NCBI GenBank assembly: GCA_019694975.1
Contig: JAIBAY010000011.1
Coordinates: 1-64,000, forward strand
Length of the DNA stretch: 64,000 nucleotides
Origin: Chitinophagales bacterium
GTDB taxonomy: Bacteria > Bacteroidota > Bacteroidia > Chitinophagales > UBA10324
Direction: 5' to 3'
How positions within the stretch are numbered: the stretch's first letter is position 1; every line of letters begins with the position of its first letter. The notes below the pieces were generated by a model, which saw nothing but the letters and a program-made list of their open reading frames with translations, was not told the origin of the DNA and did not search any database. The position numbers and the translations under genes were made by a program. This document shows, one piece after another, positions 46,531 to 56,480 of the stretch.

Positions 46531-48777
46531 ATGAATGTAACAGCGAAAGATCCGGAGGTAACCGTTGAAATAGCAAGTGAGCTCGGGCTGCTTCCGGAAG
46601 AATTTGAACGCATTAATGAAATTCTGGGGCGTACGCCCAACTTTACAGAGATAAGCATCTACGCTGTCATGTGGAGCGAACATTGTTCATACAAGAACTC
46701 TATCAAATGGCTGAAAACCCTGCCACGGGAAGGTTCCGGATTACTTGCGAAAGCAGGCGAGGAAAATGCCGGCCTGATCGATATCGGCAATGGCTGGGCC
46801 TGTGCATTTAAGATTGAATCACATAACCATCCTTCCGCTATTGAACCTTACCAGGGCGCAGCTACCGGCGTAGGCGGCATACACCGCGATATATTCACCA
46901 TGGGTGCCAGGCCTGTTGCTGCTTTAAACTCCTTGAGATTTGGCGACTTGAAAGAAGAAAAAACAAAGCACCTGTTGCGCGGTGTAGTAAAAGGAATCGG
47001 TGATTACGGAAATGCATTTGGTGTTGCGACAGTTGGCGGCGAAGTGTTTTTTGATGCCTGTTACAATACTAATCCGCTGGTGAATGCCATGAGCGTAGGC
47101 ATAGTACGCATAGGGCAAACGGTTTCCGCTATTGCTTATGGTGCAGGCAACCCGGTAATCATTGTCGGTTCGGCTACCGGCAAAGACGGAATACACGGCG
47201 CAAGCTTCGCTTCACAGGATATTACTGAAGATTCGCATGAAGATCTTCCAAGTGTGCAGGTCGGTGACCCGTTCCAGGAGAAATTGTTGTTAGAAGCAAC
47301 ACTGGAAGCTATTCAAACCGGTGCCATTATTGGTATGCAGGATATGGGTGCAGCCGGAATTATCTGTTCTACGGCTGAGATGTCGGCAAAGGGCAGGCAC
47401 GGAATGAAAATTCAGCTTGACAAGGTTCCTATGCGACAGGCCAATATGAAGCCATTTGAAATACTGCTCTCTGAATCACAGGAACGCATGTTGCTCGTAT
47501 TGGAAAAAGGGCGCGAAGAAGAAGTTTTCGGTATTTATGAAAAATGGGATCTTCATTGTGTTCAGATTGGTGAGGTAACTGCAGGTAGTCGGTTGCACTA
47601 TTACATGAACGACACTCTGGTGGCAGATGTAAATGCAGATTCACTGGTGCTTGGCGGCGGGGCACCCGTCTACAACCGTTCATACGCTGCTCCCGCTTAC
47701 TTAGGTGAAATAGCATCATTCAACCCTGATGATATTGATGTACCGGAAGATATGGAGGCCATCGCCAGGCAATTGATTGCCCGCCCCAACATTGCATCTA
47801 AAAAATGGATTTACGATCAATACGATTCCATGGTGGGCATCGGCAATACTTCCACCAATGCACCATCCGACGCTGCCATTGTAAGAATCAGCGATTCGCG
47901 CAAGGCACTTGCACTCAAGGTAGATTGCAATGCACGTTATCTGTTTGCTGACCCTGAAAAAGGCGCTGCCATTGCAGTGTGTGAATCGGCCCGTAACATT
48001 GTGTGCTCTGGCGGCAAGCCGGTCGCAGTAACCAACTGCCTCAACTTTGGAAATCCGTATAACCCCGAGGTGTACTGGCAGTTTGTGCATGCGATAAAAG
48101 GAATGGGTGAAGCATGCAAAAAGCTGGACACACCCGTTACCGGCGGTAATGTGAGCTTTTATAATCAATCAACCGATGACGGTCCGGTATTCCCAACGCC
48201 CACTATCGGGATGGTTGGAATTCTCGATGATATCGATGACCGTATGAGCCTTTCATTCAAAGAAAGTGGTCACCTGATTTACCTGCTTGGCGAATCAGGT
48301 GATGATATTGGCTCATCCGAATATCTTGCCGGTATATGTGGTATCAAATATTCTCCGGCCCCGTATTTTGACCTTGATGAAGAAGTGGCTGTGCAGCAGG
48401 CTATTCAAATCCTGATCAAACACCGGTTGATTGAATCAGCGCACGATTGCTCTGATGGCGGACTGTTTGTAACGCTGCTGGAATCAGCAATGCCGGAAAA
48501 TATGGGGTTTGATATTTCCACTGATACTGCTTTTCGCAAGGATGCATTCCTCTTTGGCGAACGGCAAAGCAGGGTAGTGGTGTCCGTTGCTCCGGAGAAG
48601 CAGGATGAATTTATTGAACAATTGATGCAACTGCATGTTGATTTTAATTTGTTGGGCGAAGTCACTGCGCAGTCTGTGATTGTTGATCAGCAAAACTGGG
48701 GTGCAATCGATAGCTGGAAAGAAATTTATGAGGAAGCAATTGGTTTAGAGATGCAGATAGAAGAAGCTGTAAGTTGA
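46531..48777 (+). CDS. purL: Phosphoribosylformylglycinamidine synthase subunit PurL
   Basis: A 748-residue small-type PurL that converts FGAR to FGAM in purine synthesis, using ammonia delivered by PurQ, with PurS as third subunit. Motifs include [33 protein letters not shown] and [13 protein letters not shown]. The frame could start at a TTG at 46501, but that codon lies within the promoter element, so the ATG at 46531 is used. purQ and purS are not in the window. Downstream mqnE begins within 40 bp, so the genes are probably cotranscribed. Confidence 0.97.
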   Translation: MNVTAKDPEVTVEIASELGLLPEEFERINEILGRTPNFTEISIYAVMWSEHCSYKNSIKWLKTLPREGSGLLAKAGEENAGLIDIGNGWACAFKIESHNHPSAIEPYQGAATGVGGIHRDIFTMGARPVAALNSLRFGDLKEEKTKHLLRGVVKGIGDYGNAFGVATVGGEVFFDACYNTNPLVNAMSVGIVRIGQTVSAIAYGAGNPVIIVGSATGKDGIHGASFASQDITEDSHEDLPSVQVGDPFQEKLLLEATLEAIQTGAIIGMQDMGAAGIICSTAEMSAKGRHGMKIQLDKVPMRQANMKPFEILLSESQERMLLVLEKGREEEVFGIYEKWDLHCVQIGEVTAGSRLHYYMNDTLVADVNADSLVLGGGAPVYNRSYAAPAYLGEIASFNPDDIDVPEDMEAIARQLIARPNIASKKWIYDQYDSMVGIGNTSTNAPSDAAIVRISDSRKALALKVDCNARYLFADPEKGAAIAVCESARNIVCSGGKPVAVTNCLNFGNPYNPEVYWQFVHAIKGMGEACKKLDTPVTGGNVSFYNQSTDDGPVFPTPTIGMVGILDDIDDRMSLSFKESGHLIYLLGESGDDIGSSEYLAGICGIKYSPAPYFDLDEEVAVQQAIQILIKHRLIESAHDCSDGGLFVTLLESAMPENMGFDISTDTAFRKDAFLFGERQSRVVVSVAPEKQDEFIEQLMQLHVDFNLLGEVTAQSVIVDQQNWGAIDSWKEIYEEAIGLEMQIEEAVS

Positions 48778-48814
48778 CAGGGTGATTTCAGCAGCGTTTG
48801 AAAATTTAATCAGG

Positions 48815-50008
48815 ATGGAATCAAAAGTATCATCTGAACTATTGCGGAACCAGTTAAACCTGCCGGAGAAACTGCGCATTATCGTGGACAAAGTGGATAG
48901 ACTGGAACGAATCTCCACGGAGGAAGCGTTGACCTTATATGAAGAAGCGGAACTCGGATTGTTGGGTACGCTGGCCAACTATGTCCGGGAAAGGAAAAAC
49001 GGCGACTTTACCTATTTCAACCGCAATTTTCATATAGAGCCAACCAACAAATGTGTTTTTGATTGCAAATTCTGTTCGTATTCAAGATTGGTGCAGCAGG
49101 AACAGGATGCCTGGGAATTGAGTGAAGAGCAGATGCTGCATATCGTTCGCAAGTACCAGGATATTCCTGTTACCGAAGTGCATATTGTAGGTGGCGTTCA
49201 CCCTAAAATGAACCTGCATTTTTTCGCCGGATTAATCAGCAAGATCAAGGAAATTCGACCTGATATTCATGTAAAGGCATTCACCGCTGTTGAGTTAGAC
49301 TATATGTTCCGCAAGGCGAAAGTGAGTACTGAAGAAGGATTGAAGACGCTGAAAGCGCATGGAATGGATTCCATTCCCGGCGGCGGAGCTGAAATTTTTG
49401 ATGAAGAGATCCGCAACATTATCTGTAAAGACAAGGCCTCATCTGCCACCTGGCTTTCCATTCATGAAACTGCTCACCGGCTTGGGTTGCCTTCCAATGC
49501 CACTATGTTGTACGGACATATTGAAAATTACGCTCACCGGATTGATCACATGAACCGGTTGCGCGAATTACAGGACAAAACACATGGATTCAATACTTTC
49601 ATCCCACTAAAATTCCGGAATAAAGACAATGAGATGTCGCATATCCGCGAAGTTGCGGTGATAGAAGATCTGCGATGTTACGCTGTGGCCCGTATCTTCT
49701 TGGATAACATCCCACATCTCAAAGCATACTGGCCGATGATTGGCAGAAATACCACGCAACTGCTCCTGAACTTTGGAGTGGATGATGTGGATGGTACCAT
49801 TGATGACTCTACAAAGATTTACGCAATGGCCGGAGCGGAAGATCAGCACCCTTCACTTTCCACACAGCAGTTGGTGGAATTGATTAAACAGGCAGGAAGG
49901 CATCCGGTGGAACGGGATACCTTGTACAACATCGTTAAAGATTATCAGGACACCATGTTCGCGGAGGAAAAACCTCCCTATCAGCCATCGCCTGCCATTC
50001 AGCAGTAA
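48815..50008 (+). CDS. mqnE: Aminofutalosine synthase MqnE
   Basis: A 397-residue radical SAM enzyme of the futalosine route to menaquinone, joining the chorismate-derived dehydration product to SAM to give aminofutalosine. The cluster motif CVFDCKFC (Cys80, Cys84, Cys87) and the family segment IPGGGAEIFDEEIR are intact. The frame is open to a GTG at 48782, four bases after purL; the ATG at 48815 is preferred. A histidine phosphatase and mqnA follow directly, which supports MqnE over the similar MqnC or CofH. Confidence 0.92.
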   Translation: MESKVSSELLRNQLNLPEKLRIIVDKVDRLERISTEEALTLYEEAELGLLGTLANYVRERKNGDFTYFNRNFHIEPTNKCVFDCKFCSYSRLVQQEQDAWELSEEQMLHIVRKYQDIPVTEVHIVGGVHPKMNLHFFAGLISKIKEIRPDIHVKAFTAVELDYMFRKAKVSTEEGLKTLKAHGMDSIPGGGAEIFDEEIRNIICKDKASSATWLSIHETAHRLGLPSNATMLYGHIENYAHRIDHMNRLRELQDKTHGFNTFIPLKFRNKDNEMSHIREVAVIEDLRCYAVARIFLDNIPHLKAYWPMIGRNTTQLLLNFGVDDVDGTIDDSTKIYAMAGAEDQHPSLSTQQLVELIKQAGRHPVERDTLYNIVKDYQDTMFAEEKPPYQPSPAIQQ

Positions 50009-50036
50009 ATAAATCGCAGGAAAAAATATTATCAAT

Positions 50037-50663
50037 TTGAGCAGGCAGCTATTTATTATCCGGCACGGAGAAACTGAATTAAATCTGCAGGGCATAGTGC
50101 AGGGAAGAGGAGTCGATCCTTCCTTAAACGAAACCGGCAGAAAGCAGGCCGACCTGTTTTATGAGCATTACAAAGCGGAGTCCTTTGATGCTGTGTTCAC
50201 TTCTTCGCTGCGCCGCACCCACGAATCCGTGAGCCGGTTTATTGCGGATGGCATTCCCTGGCATCAATTTAAGGAGCTTGATGAAATAAGCTGGGGCATT
50301 TTTGAAGGTAAGCGTGCTTCCGCAGATTTTAAAGCGCTCTACCGTTCCTTACTCGAAAACTGGCTAAAAGGTGAAATGGATAGGAAAGCGCCCGGTGGTG
50401 AAAGCCCAAAAGAAGTTCAGCTAAGACAAATTCGCTTCCTGGAGTTTTTTCTACAACATCCGGCTAAGAAAACTTTGCTCTGCATGCATGGAAGGGCAAT
50501 GCGGATTTTCCTGCCCACATTACTGCAGCAATCCTTGCTGACAATGGATCAGTTTCCTCATCACAATCTTACGCTCTATAAGCTTAATCTCAGCAATAAT
50601 CGTTTCGCCATTGAACTATTTAATAATATGGATCATTTGCATTCATTAACTGATCATCACTGA
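50037..50663 (+). CDS. Histidine phosphatase family protein
   Basis: A 208-residue phosphoglycerate-mutase-like phosphatase. The phospho-accepting RHGE motif is at residues 9-12, and the family segments FTSSLRRTHES and CMHGRAMRIF with the second His are present. The start codon is TTG at 50037, only 11 residues before the catalytic His; no ATG is available in the right place. It sits between mqnE and mqnA, 28 bp after the former and 27 bp before the latter. Its substrate is unknown; a link to menaquinone synthesis is only positional. Confidence 0.88.
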   Translation: MSRQLFIIRHGETELNLQGIVQGRGVDPSLNETGRKQADLFYEHYKAESFDAVFTSSLRRTHESVSRFIADGIPWHQFKELDEISWGIFEGKRASADFKALYRSLLENWLKGEMDRKAPGGESPKEVQLRQIRFLEFFLQHPAKKTLLCMHGRAMRIFLPTLLQQSLLTMDQFPHHNLTLYKLNLSNNRFAIELFNNMDHLHSLTDHH

Positions 50664-50690
50664 ATACGTGAAATTTTGTTAACAGCAAGC

Positions 50691-51446
50691 ATGGAAAAAA
50701 TAAATGTAACGGCCGTTTCTTATCTGAACACCAGGCCTTTCCTCTATGGATTGGAACACAGCAGCATCCGGCACCAGATAAATCTTTTCAAGGAAATACC
50801 TGCCGGCGTCGCCGAAAGCCTGCTGTCTGGCAATGCTGATATCGGTCTTGTTCCGGTAGCGGTAATTCCTGCATTGTCTGATGCACACATCATCAGCGAT
50901 TTTGGCATTGCGGCTTACGGAGAAGTAGCTTCCGTTTGCATCTATGCAGCGGTTCCTATCGAGCAAGTAACCACGCTGCTGCTTGACTATCAGTCACGCA
51001 CTTCAGTGGAATTGGCAAAAATTTTAATCCGCAATTACTGGAAAACTAATCCGGAGTTCAAATCATCGGTCGCTGGTTATGAGTCTTCGATTAAGGACAA
51101 CACGGCCGGACTTATTATTGGCGACAGGGCATTGCAGCTGAAAAAGGAATTCAAATTTTGCTATGACCTGGGGCTTGCCTGGAAAAATTATGCGGGGCTG
51201 CCTTTCATCTTTGCCTGCTGGGTCGCCAATAAGCCGCTGAAAGAGGAATTTATTCATGCATTCAATGCAGCATTAAGCTTTGGCATGGAGCATATACCGG
51301 AAGTGGCCACGCAGAACAAAGACTATTATCCGGGTATCGATGTGTATGATTATCTCAAAAACAAAGTGCAATTCCGGCTGACGGATGAAATGAAGAATGC
51401 AATGACACTATTTATGCAGGAATCAAAAGGACTTTCTTTAGTCTGA
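50691..51446 (+). CDS. mqnA: Chorismate dehydratase MqnA
   Basis: A 251-residue periplasmic-binding-protein-like enzyme that dehydrates chorismate to 3-enolpyruvylbenzoate, the first step of the futalosine pathway. The N-terminus VTAVSYLNTRPFLYGL and GNADIGLVPVAV are characteristic. The frame could begin at a TTG at 50676; the ATG at 50691 gives the usual N-terminus. Together with mqnE it shows that this organism makes menaquinone by the futalosine route. mqnB, mqnC and mqnD are not in the window. Confidence 0.94.
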   Translation: MEKINVTAVSYLNTRPFLYGLEHSSIRHQINLFKEIPAGVAESLLSGNADIGLVPVAVIPALSDAHIISDFGIAAYGEVASVCIYAAVPIEQVTTLLLDYQSRTSVELAKILIRNYWKTNPEFKSSVAGYESSIKDNTAGLIIGDRALQLKKEFKFCYDLGLAWKNYAGLPFIFACWVANKPLKEEFIHAFNAALSFGMEHIPEVATQNKDYYPGIDVYDYLKNKVQFRLTDEMKNAMTLFMQESKGLSLV

Positions 51447-51652
51447 AATGCAGATAGTGAGAACTTTATTAAGAGAAAGCTTTCTGTACAATGTTGAAAT
51501 TTATCTCATTAAACATAATCCTCAACAACGGTTTGCGTTGAATGTCAGCTCAGCCTGCCCGACGATTGAACACGACTGAAACAATACTGATCTTAGTATA
51601 TGAATGACAATTTCTTAAAACAATCTCACGTTATCAATCAATATATCAGCAT

Positions 51653-51661
51653 TACATTTGC
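51653..51661 (+). promoter_or_regulatory. -7 element of the TonB receptor gene
   Basis: TACATTTGC matches TAnnTTTGC and lies 62 bp before the preferred ATG at 51724. It overlaps the TTG at 51658, excluding that codon as a likely start. Confidence 0.5.
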
Positions 51662-51723
51662 AGTTTTTCTATTGTATATATCACCACAATCCTCAATTTA
51701 AAAGCAGTCAGCCTGTTATAATT

Positions 51724-54132
51724 ATGCCTGATGTAAGGTTTTCAGTAGTGCGTTACCATCTGCCTTTCATCCGTGTTGGAACTGGCCTTTTGCTGCTGAT
51801 TGTTCTCTGCTTACTTTTTTCTCAGGCAGCCATTGCACAGCAAAAGATAACCGTAAGCGGTTTTATTAAGGAAGCTGCCACTGGCGAAAGTATGATCGGT
51901 GCTACAGTGGGAGTGAAGGGAACAACTATCGGATCTTCCAGCAACGATTACGGCTTCTACTCGCTCTCCGTTGTTCCCGGCACCTATACCTTGGTTTTTT
52001 CCTTTCTTGGTTTTAAGGAAGTGGACACCGCACTTGTGCTATCGCAGGATGTACGGTTAAATATCAATATGACCACCGCAGTAAATGAGATTCAGGAGAT
52101 CACGGTGGAAGCAGCCGATACAAAGGATGAAAATATACGCAGCAGTCAGATGGGAAAATTTGACCTGTCCATGGAGAAAATCAAAACGCTTCCCGTCATT
52201 TTTGGTGAGCAGGATATATTGAAGACGATACAATTATTGCCGGGTATTCAGGGTGGCGGCGAAGGCTCCTCAGGCTTTTATGTAAGGGGTGGCGGTCCGG
52301 ATCAAAACCTGATTTTACTCGATGAAGCTACCGTTTACAATGCATCGCACCTCTTTGGTTTTTTCTCTGTGTTTAATGCTGATGCCATTCACAACACTGT
52401 TTTATTTAAGGAAGGTATGCCTGCTGAATATGGTGGCCGTATTTCATCGGTACTCGATATTTCTATGAAAGACGGTAACAACCAGTCCTTTCATGGTTCA
52501 GGGGGAATTGGCCTTATCGCTTCACGGTTAACACTCGAAGGCCCTATCGTAAAAAATAAAAGCTCATTCATTGTTTCCGGAAGAAGAACTTATATTGATG
52601 TACTTGCCAAACCGTTTATCAATAACAGCGACTTCGCCGGTTCAGCCTATTATTTTTATGACCTGAATGCCAAAGTCAACTACAATTTTTCCGACAAAGA
52701 CCGGTTATACCTGAGCGGTTATTTCGGGCGTGATGTTTTCTCCTTCCACAATGATGATATCAACCTCTCCATACCATGGGGTAACGCCACGGCCACCCTT
52801 CGCTGGAATCACCTCTTCAGCAACAAACTGTTCATGAATGCTTCCGCTATCTACCAGGACTATCAGTTCGAGTTGTCCGCAAATCAGGATATCTATGAAT
52901 TCTCACTCTTTTCAGGCATTCAGGATTTCAACACCAAAATTGATTTCGACTATTTTCCCAGCGTCCGACACCAGGTGAAATTTGGTGTGAATTATATCTA
53001 TCATGTCTTTCAGCCCAGCAGTATTTCAGGAAGAAGCGGCGACGTCGAGTTTAATCCGGAAGGCATTCAGCATCTGTATGCACATGAAGGTGCTGCCTAT
53101 GTGCAGGATCAGTATGACCTCACGGAAAAAATACAGGTTATTGGCGGCCTTCGCTTATCATTTTTTGAGCAGGTCGGACCATACAAGAAGATTATCTATA
53201 ACGATTTTACCGGACTCCCGGAAGACAGCATCGAATATAAATCCGGTCAGCATATCAAAACATATGGCGGCATAGAACCGCGTCTGATGGCAAGAATGTC
53301 ACTCACCGGCTCATCATCCCTGAAAGCGGCATTTACCATCAACAATCAGTATGTCCACCTCGTCTCCAACAACGGAACCACATTGCCTACAGATATCTGG
53401 GTGCCCAGCACCGCGCTTGTAAAGCCTCAGATCGGATATCAGTATTCACTGGGCTATTTTAAAAACTTCAAAGACAATACGTTCGAAACCTCTGTTGAGG
53501 TTTATTACAAGGACCTGAAGAACCAGATAGAATATAAAGAAGGCTATACACCTTCTCCCAATGAAAATATTGAGGAGAGCTTCGTTTTTGGAAAAGGGAG
53601 TTCCTATGGTATCGAATTTTTTGTTAATAAGAAAGTCGGCGACTTTACAGGATGGATAGGATATACACTCGCCTTTACCAATCGTACATTTCCCGACCTG
53701 AACAACGGAGCTACGTTTCCGTACCGTTACGACCGGAGGCACAATGTCTCGGTGGTTGGTTCATATAAGCTTACAGAACGCTGGACCCTGGCTGCCACCT
53801 TCGTATTTCAAACCGGCATTGCATTCACACTGCCTGATTCAAAATATTTTATTGAAGGAAATATACTCACCCATTATGGCAATCTGAATTCCATCCGTCT
53901 GCCGGCATATAACCGGCTCGATATAGCAGCAACCTACGAAGGAACGAAAGACAGGAGGTTTCAGTCGGGCTGGAGTTTTTCTATCTATAATGTTTATAAC
54001 CGCAAAAACCCCTATTTCATCTATACGGTATATGAGGGTACTTTTTTACAGGACCCTCAGATTACGGTGCAGGCCAAACAGGTCAGCCTCTTTCCCATTA
54101 TTCCTTCCGTCACCTGGAATTTTAAATTTTAA
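51724..54132 (+). CDS. TonB-dependent receptor (partner of DUF4249 lipoprotein)
   Basis: An 802-residue outer-membrane receptor. The signal peptide runs to about residue 39 (SQAAIAQ). The carboxypeptidase-like domain (about 43-125) is followed by the plug (QLLPGIQGGGEGSSGFYVRGGGPDQNLILLDEATVYN, about 175-290) and a beta-barrel ending SVTWNFKF with terminal Phe. The next gene, a DUF4249 lipoprotein, follows after 19 bp. Such pairs resemble SusC/SusD systems and probably import a nutrient of unknown identity. Confidence 0.94.
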   Translation: MPDVRFSVVRYHLPFIRVGTGLLLLIVLCLLFSQAAIAQQKITVSGFIKEAATGESMIGATVGVKGTTIGSSSNDYGFYSLSVVPGTYTLVFSFLGFKEVDTALVLSQDVRLNINMTTAVNEIQEITVEAADTKDENIRSSQMGKFDLSMEKIKTLPVIFGEQDILKTIQLLPGIQGGGEGSSGFYVRGGGPDQNLILLDEATVYNASHLFGFFSVFNADAIHNTVLFKEGMPAEYGGRISSVLDISMKDGNNQSFHGSGGIGLIASRLTLEGPIVKNKSSFIVSGRRTYIDVLAKPFINNSDFAGSAYYFYDLNAKVNYNFSDKDRLYLSGYFGRDVFSFHNDDINLSIPWGNATATLRWNHLFSNKLFMNASAIYQDYQFELSANQDIYEFSLFSGIQDFNTKIDFDYFPSVRHQVKFGVNYIYHVFQPSSISGRSGDVEFNPEGIQHLYAHEGAAYVQDQYDLTEKIQVIGGLRLSFFEQVGPYKKIIYNDFTGLPEDSIEYKSGQHIKTYGGIEPRLMARMSLTGSSSLKAAFTINNQYVHLVSNNGTTLPTDIWVPSTALVKPQIGYQYSLGYFKNFKDNTFETSVEVYYKDLKNQIEYKEGYTPSPNENIEESFVFGKGSSYGIEFFVNKKVGDFTGWIGYTLAFTNRTFPDLNNGATFPYRYDRRHNVSVVGSYKLTERWTLAATFVFQTGIAFTLPDSKYFIEGNILTHYGNLNSIRLPAYNRLDIAATYEGTKDRRFQSGWSFSIYNVYNRKNPYFIYTVYEGTFLQDPQITVQAKQVSLFPIIPSVTWNFKF

Positions 54133-54151
54133 ATTTTTTAAAAGACAAAAT

Positions 54152-55084
54152 ATGTCCTGCGGAAAGCAACATACAAGCGTAAAAAAACCTTGCAAGATGT
54201 TTAATGTTTTAGCTGCTGTCACATGGCAGTGGTGGTTGTGCGCATTTAGTTTCATCATATTGCTCATGACTTCCTGCGAGCAGAATATTGATATCAATTT
54301 ACCCTCCTCTGAAGAGCAACTGGTTGTAGAAGGTTACATTGAAACTGGCCTGCCTCCATATCTTTTGTTGACAAAAACTTCAGATTATTATTCCACTTTT
54401 TATCTCGATTCACTGAACGCACTGTTTGTACACGATGCAGTTGTAAAAGTATCTGATGGCGACAAGACAATTACTTTAAGTGAATTCACCATCGATACTG
54501 CCGGCACTCTTATTTCCGCTTATGTAGGATTTGGTATGGTGGGTGAAGCAGGCAAGTCCTATACGCTTACGGTTGAAGCGGGAGGGAAAACCCTGACGGC
54601 CGTGACCTCCATTCCCGAACCACTTCCGCTCGATTCTATATGGTATGAAACGGGTGCTGATGCCTCCAATGATACACTGGTAAAACTCATCTGCCGCTAC
54701 TCAGATCCGCCTCAGTTGGGGCAATACATCAGGTATTTCACAAGCGTTAATAGTGGCGGTTATTTCCCCGGCTATAATTCGGTGTTTGAAGACGGATTTA
54801 TCAATGGTACCACTTTTGATTTCCCGCTCGACAGGGGCGTGAACAGAAACGACACCAGCTCCTATGATAACTATGGTCTGTTCAGAAAAGGTGATACTAT
54901 TACCGTAAAATGGTCGGCAATTGATGAGGCTCATTACAATTTCTGGCGCACTGTTGAATTTGAATTGGGCGGGCAGGGCAGTCCGTTCGCATCACCGGTA
55001 ATTATTCAATCCAACATATCCGGTGGACAAGGTATTTGGGGTGGTTATTCTCCTTCCTTCAAAACACTCATTGTGCCGAAGTAG
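54152..55084 (+). CDS. DUF4249 surface lipoprotein
   Basis: A 310-residue lipoprotein of the DUF4249 family. The lipobox is LLMTSC (Cys near residue 47 from this start), followed by EQNIDINLPSSEEQLVVEGYIETG, the typical DUF4249 N-terminus. Later VTSIPEPLPLDSIW and WRTVEFELGGQGSPFASP are typical. The frame is open further upstream within the TonB gene; the ATG at 54152 gives a basic N-region, and the ATG at 54197 is an alternative closer to the signal helix. Likely the surface partner of the TonB receptor. Confidence 0.9.
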   Translation: MSCGKQHTSVKKPCKMFNVLAAVTWQWWLCAFSFIILLMTSCEQNIDINLPSSEEQLVVEGYIETGLPPYLLLTKTSDYYSTFYLDSLNALFVHDAVVKVSDGDKTITLSEFTIDTAGTLISAYVGFGMVGEAGKSYTLTVEAGGKTLTAVTSIPEPLPLDSIWYETGADASNDTLVKLICRYSDPPQLGQYIRYFTSVNSGGYFPGYNSVFEDGFINGTTFDFPLDRGVNRNDTSSYDNYGLFRKGDTITVKWSAIDEAHYNFWRTVEFELGGQGSPFASPVIIQSNISGGQGIWGGYSPSFKTLIVPK

Positions 55085-55275
55085 GAAATTGTAAAGCGAA
55101 CGGACAGCTTCATTGTTGCCGGCAGCCATTCAATTTGTGGGGCGATAACTGAAAATGCGTATAGCTGCCAATGACATGTGGATTCTTTTTCTTTGCGCAT
55201 CCTGCATTGAAACTTTTATTTAAGCATTTTTGTCTTCATTCCGGTTTTAATCGTTGACTAATCTATTGGCTGAAG

Positions 55276-56217
55276 ATGATTGATTCAAAAATTCACCCTT
55301 GCGTGATTGTAGGTTCCGGCCCCGCCGGCTATACAGCCGCTATTTATGCTTCACGTGCTAACCTGTATCCCGTACTTTACCAGGGGATTGAACCGGGCGG
55401 GCAGTTAATGCTTACCACCGAAGTTGAAAACTATCCGGGCTATCCGAAAGGCATTCAAGGCCCGGAAATGATGGAGGAATTCAGGCAACAGGCTGCGCGG
55501 ATGGGAACTGATATACGGTTTGGCTTCATCAGCAGCGTGAATTTCAAAGGGCCTGTGCATAAATTATATCTTGATTCAGGTGAAGAGATAAAGGCGTACA
55601 CGGTGATCATAGCAACCGGCGCAACTGCGAGGTGGCTGGGACTGCCATCAGAACAAAGGCTCAATGGCAGTGGTGTCTCTGCCTGCGCAGTATGTGATGG
55701 TTTTTTTTACAAAGGCCAGGAATTGGCCATTGTTGGTGCGGGCGATACCGCTTGCGAAGAAGCATTGTACCTCGCTAATCTTTCGCCAATGGTTCATATG
55801 CTGGTGAGAAGCGAAAAAATGCGTGCTTCTGCCGTGATGCAGGAACGGGTCTTAATCAACCCGAAAATAAAAGTTTACTGGAACACCGAAACCGTAGAAG
55901 TTCTCGGTGAAAAGATGGTGGAGGGCGTGAAAGTGAAAAATAAAACCAGCGGTGAAATATTTGATATTCCGGTTAAAGGATTCTTCGTTGCCATTGGCCA
56001 TCAGCCGAATTCTGCTTCTTTCAAAGACTTCGTGGAAACAGATGAACAGGGTTATATCAAAACAATTTCCGGAAGCACAAAAACAAATATTCCCGGTGTA
56101 TTCGCTGCAGGTGATGTGCAGGATAAAATCTATCGCCAGGCAGTAACAGCGGCAGGATCAGGCTGCATGGCTGCACTCGATGCAGAGCGCTACCTGTCAG
56201 CGATTGGAATGCATTAA
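55276..56217 (+). CDS. trxB: Thioredoxin-disulfide reductase
   Basis: A 313-residue flavoprotein that reduces thioredoxin with NADPH. The FAD motif GSGPAG is at residues 13-18, the redox pair Cys137/Cys140 in ACAVCDG, and the NADPH motif GAGDTA at 154-159. The C-terminal GVFAAGDVQDKIYRQAVTAAGSG is intact. Monocistronic, about 190 bp after the DUF4249 gene. Confidence 0.97.
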   Translation: MIDSKIHPCVIVGSGPAGYTAAIYASRANLYPVLYQGIEPGGQLMLTTEVENYPGYPKGIQGPEMMEEFRQQAARMGTDIRFGFISSVNFKGPVHKLYLDSGEEIKAYTVIIATGATARWLGLPSEQRLNGSGVSACAVCDGFFYKGQELAIVGAGDTACEEALYLANLSPMVHMLVRSEKMRASAVMQERVLINPKIKVYWNTETVEVLGEKMVEGVKVKNKTSGEIFDIPVKGFFVAIGHQPNSASFKDFVETDEQGYIKTISGSTKTNIPGVFAAGDVQDKIYRQAVTAAGSGCMAALDAERYLSAIGMH

Positions 56218-56438
56218 GACACCTTCGATATATCAGCAGATGAATGCCAGCATTCGGCTGTAACTAAGTTGTTACGAACTACTGAATGAACCAGCATGCA
56301 GGCGCCATATTTCTAAAATCAACCATCCACTGCAAAGCAATCATGTCTCCATTGTCAGCCATATACGGCTAACAGCGGCCTGTTTGTAATTTGGCATTGC
56401 GAAAATATACTGTCATTCGGATTTCTTATCGATTCGTT

Positions 56439-56447
56439 TATCTTTGC
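56439..56447 (+). promoter_or_regulatory. -7 element of rfbC
   Basis: TATCTTTGC matches TAnnTTTGC and ends 33 bp before the ATG at 56481. It lies inside the longer frame starting at 56391, so it supports the shorter protein. Confidence 0.5.
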
Positions 56448-56480
56448 GCCGTCTTAAAAAAAGCCCTTAATAACATACGC

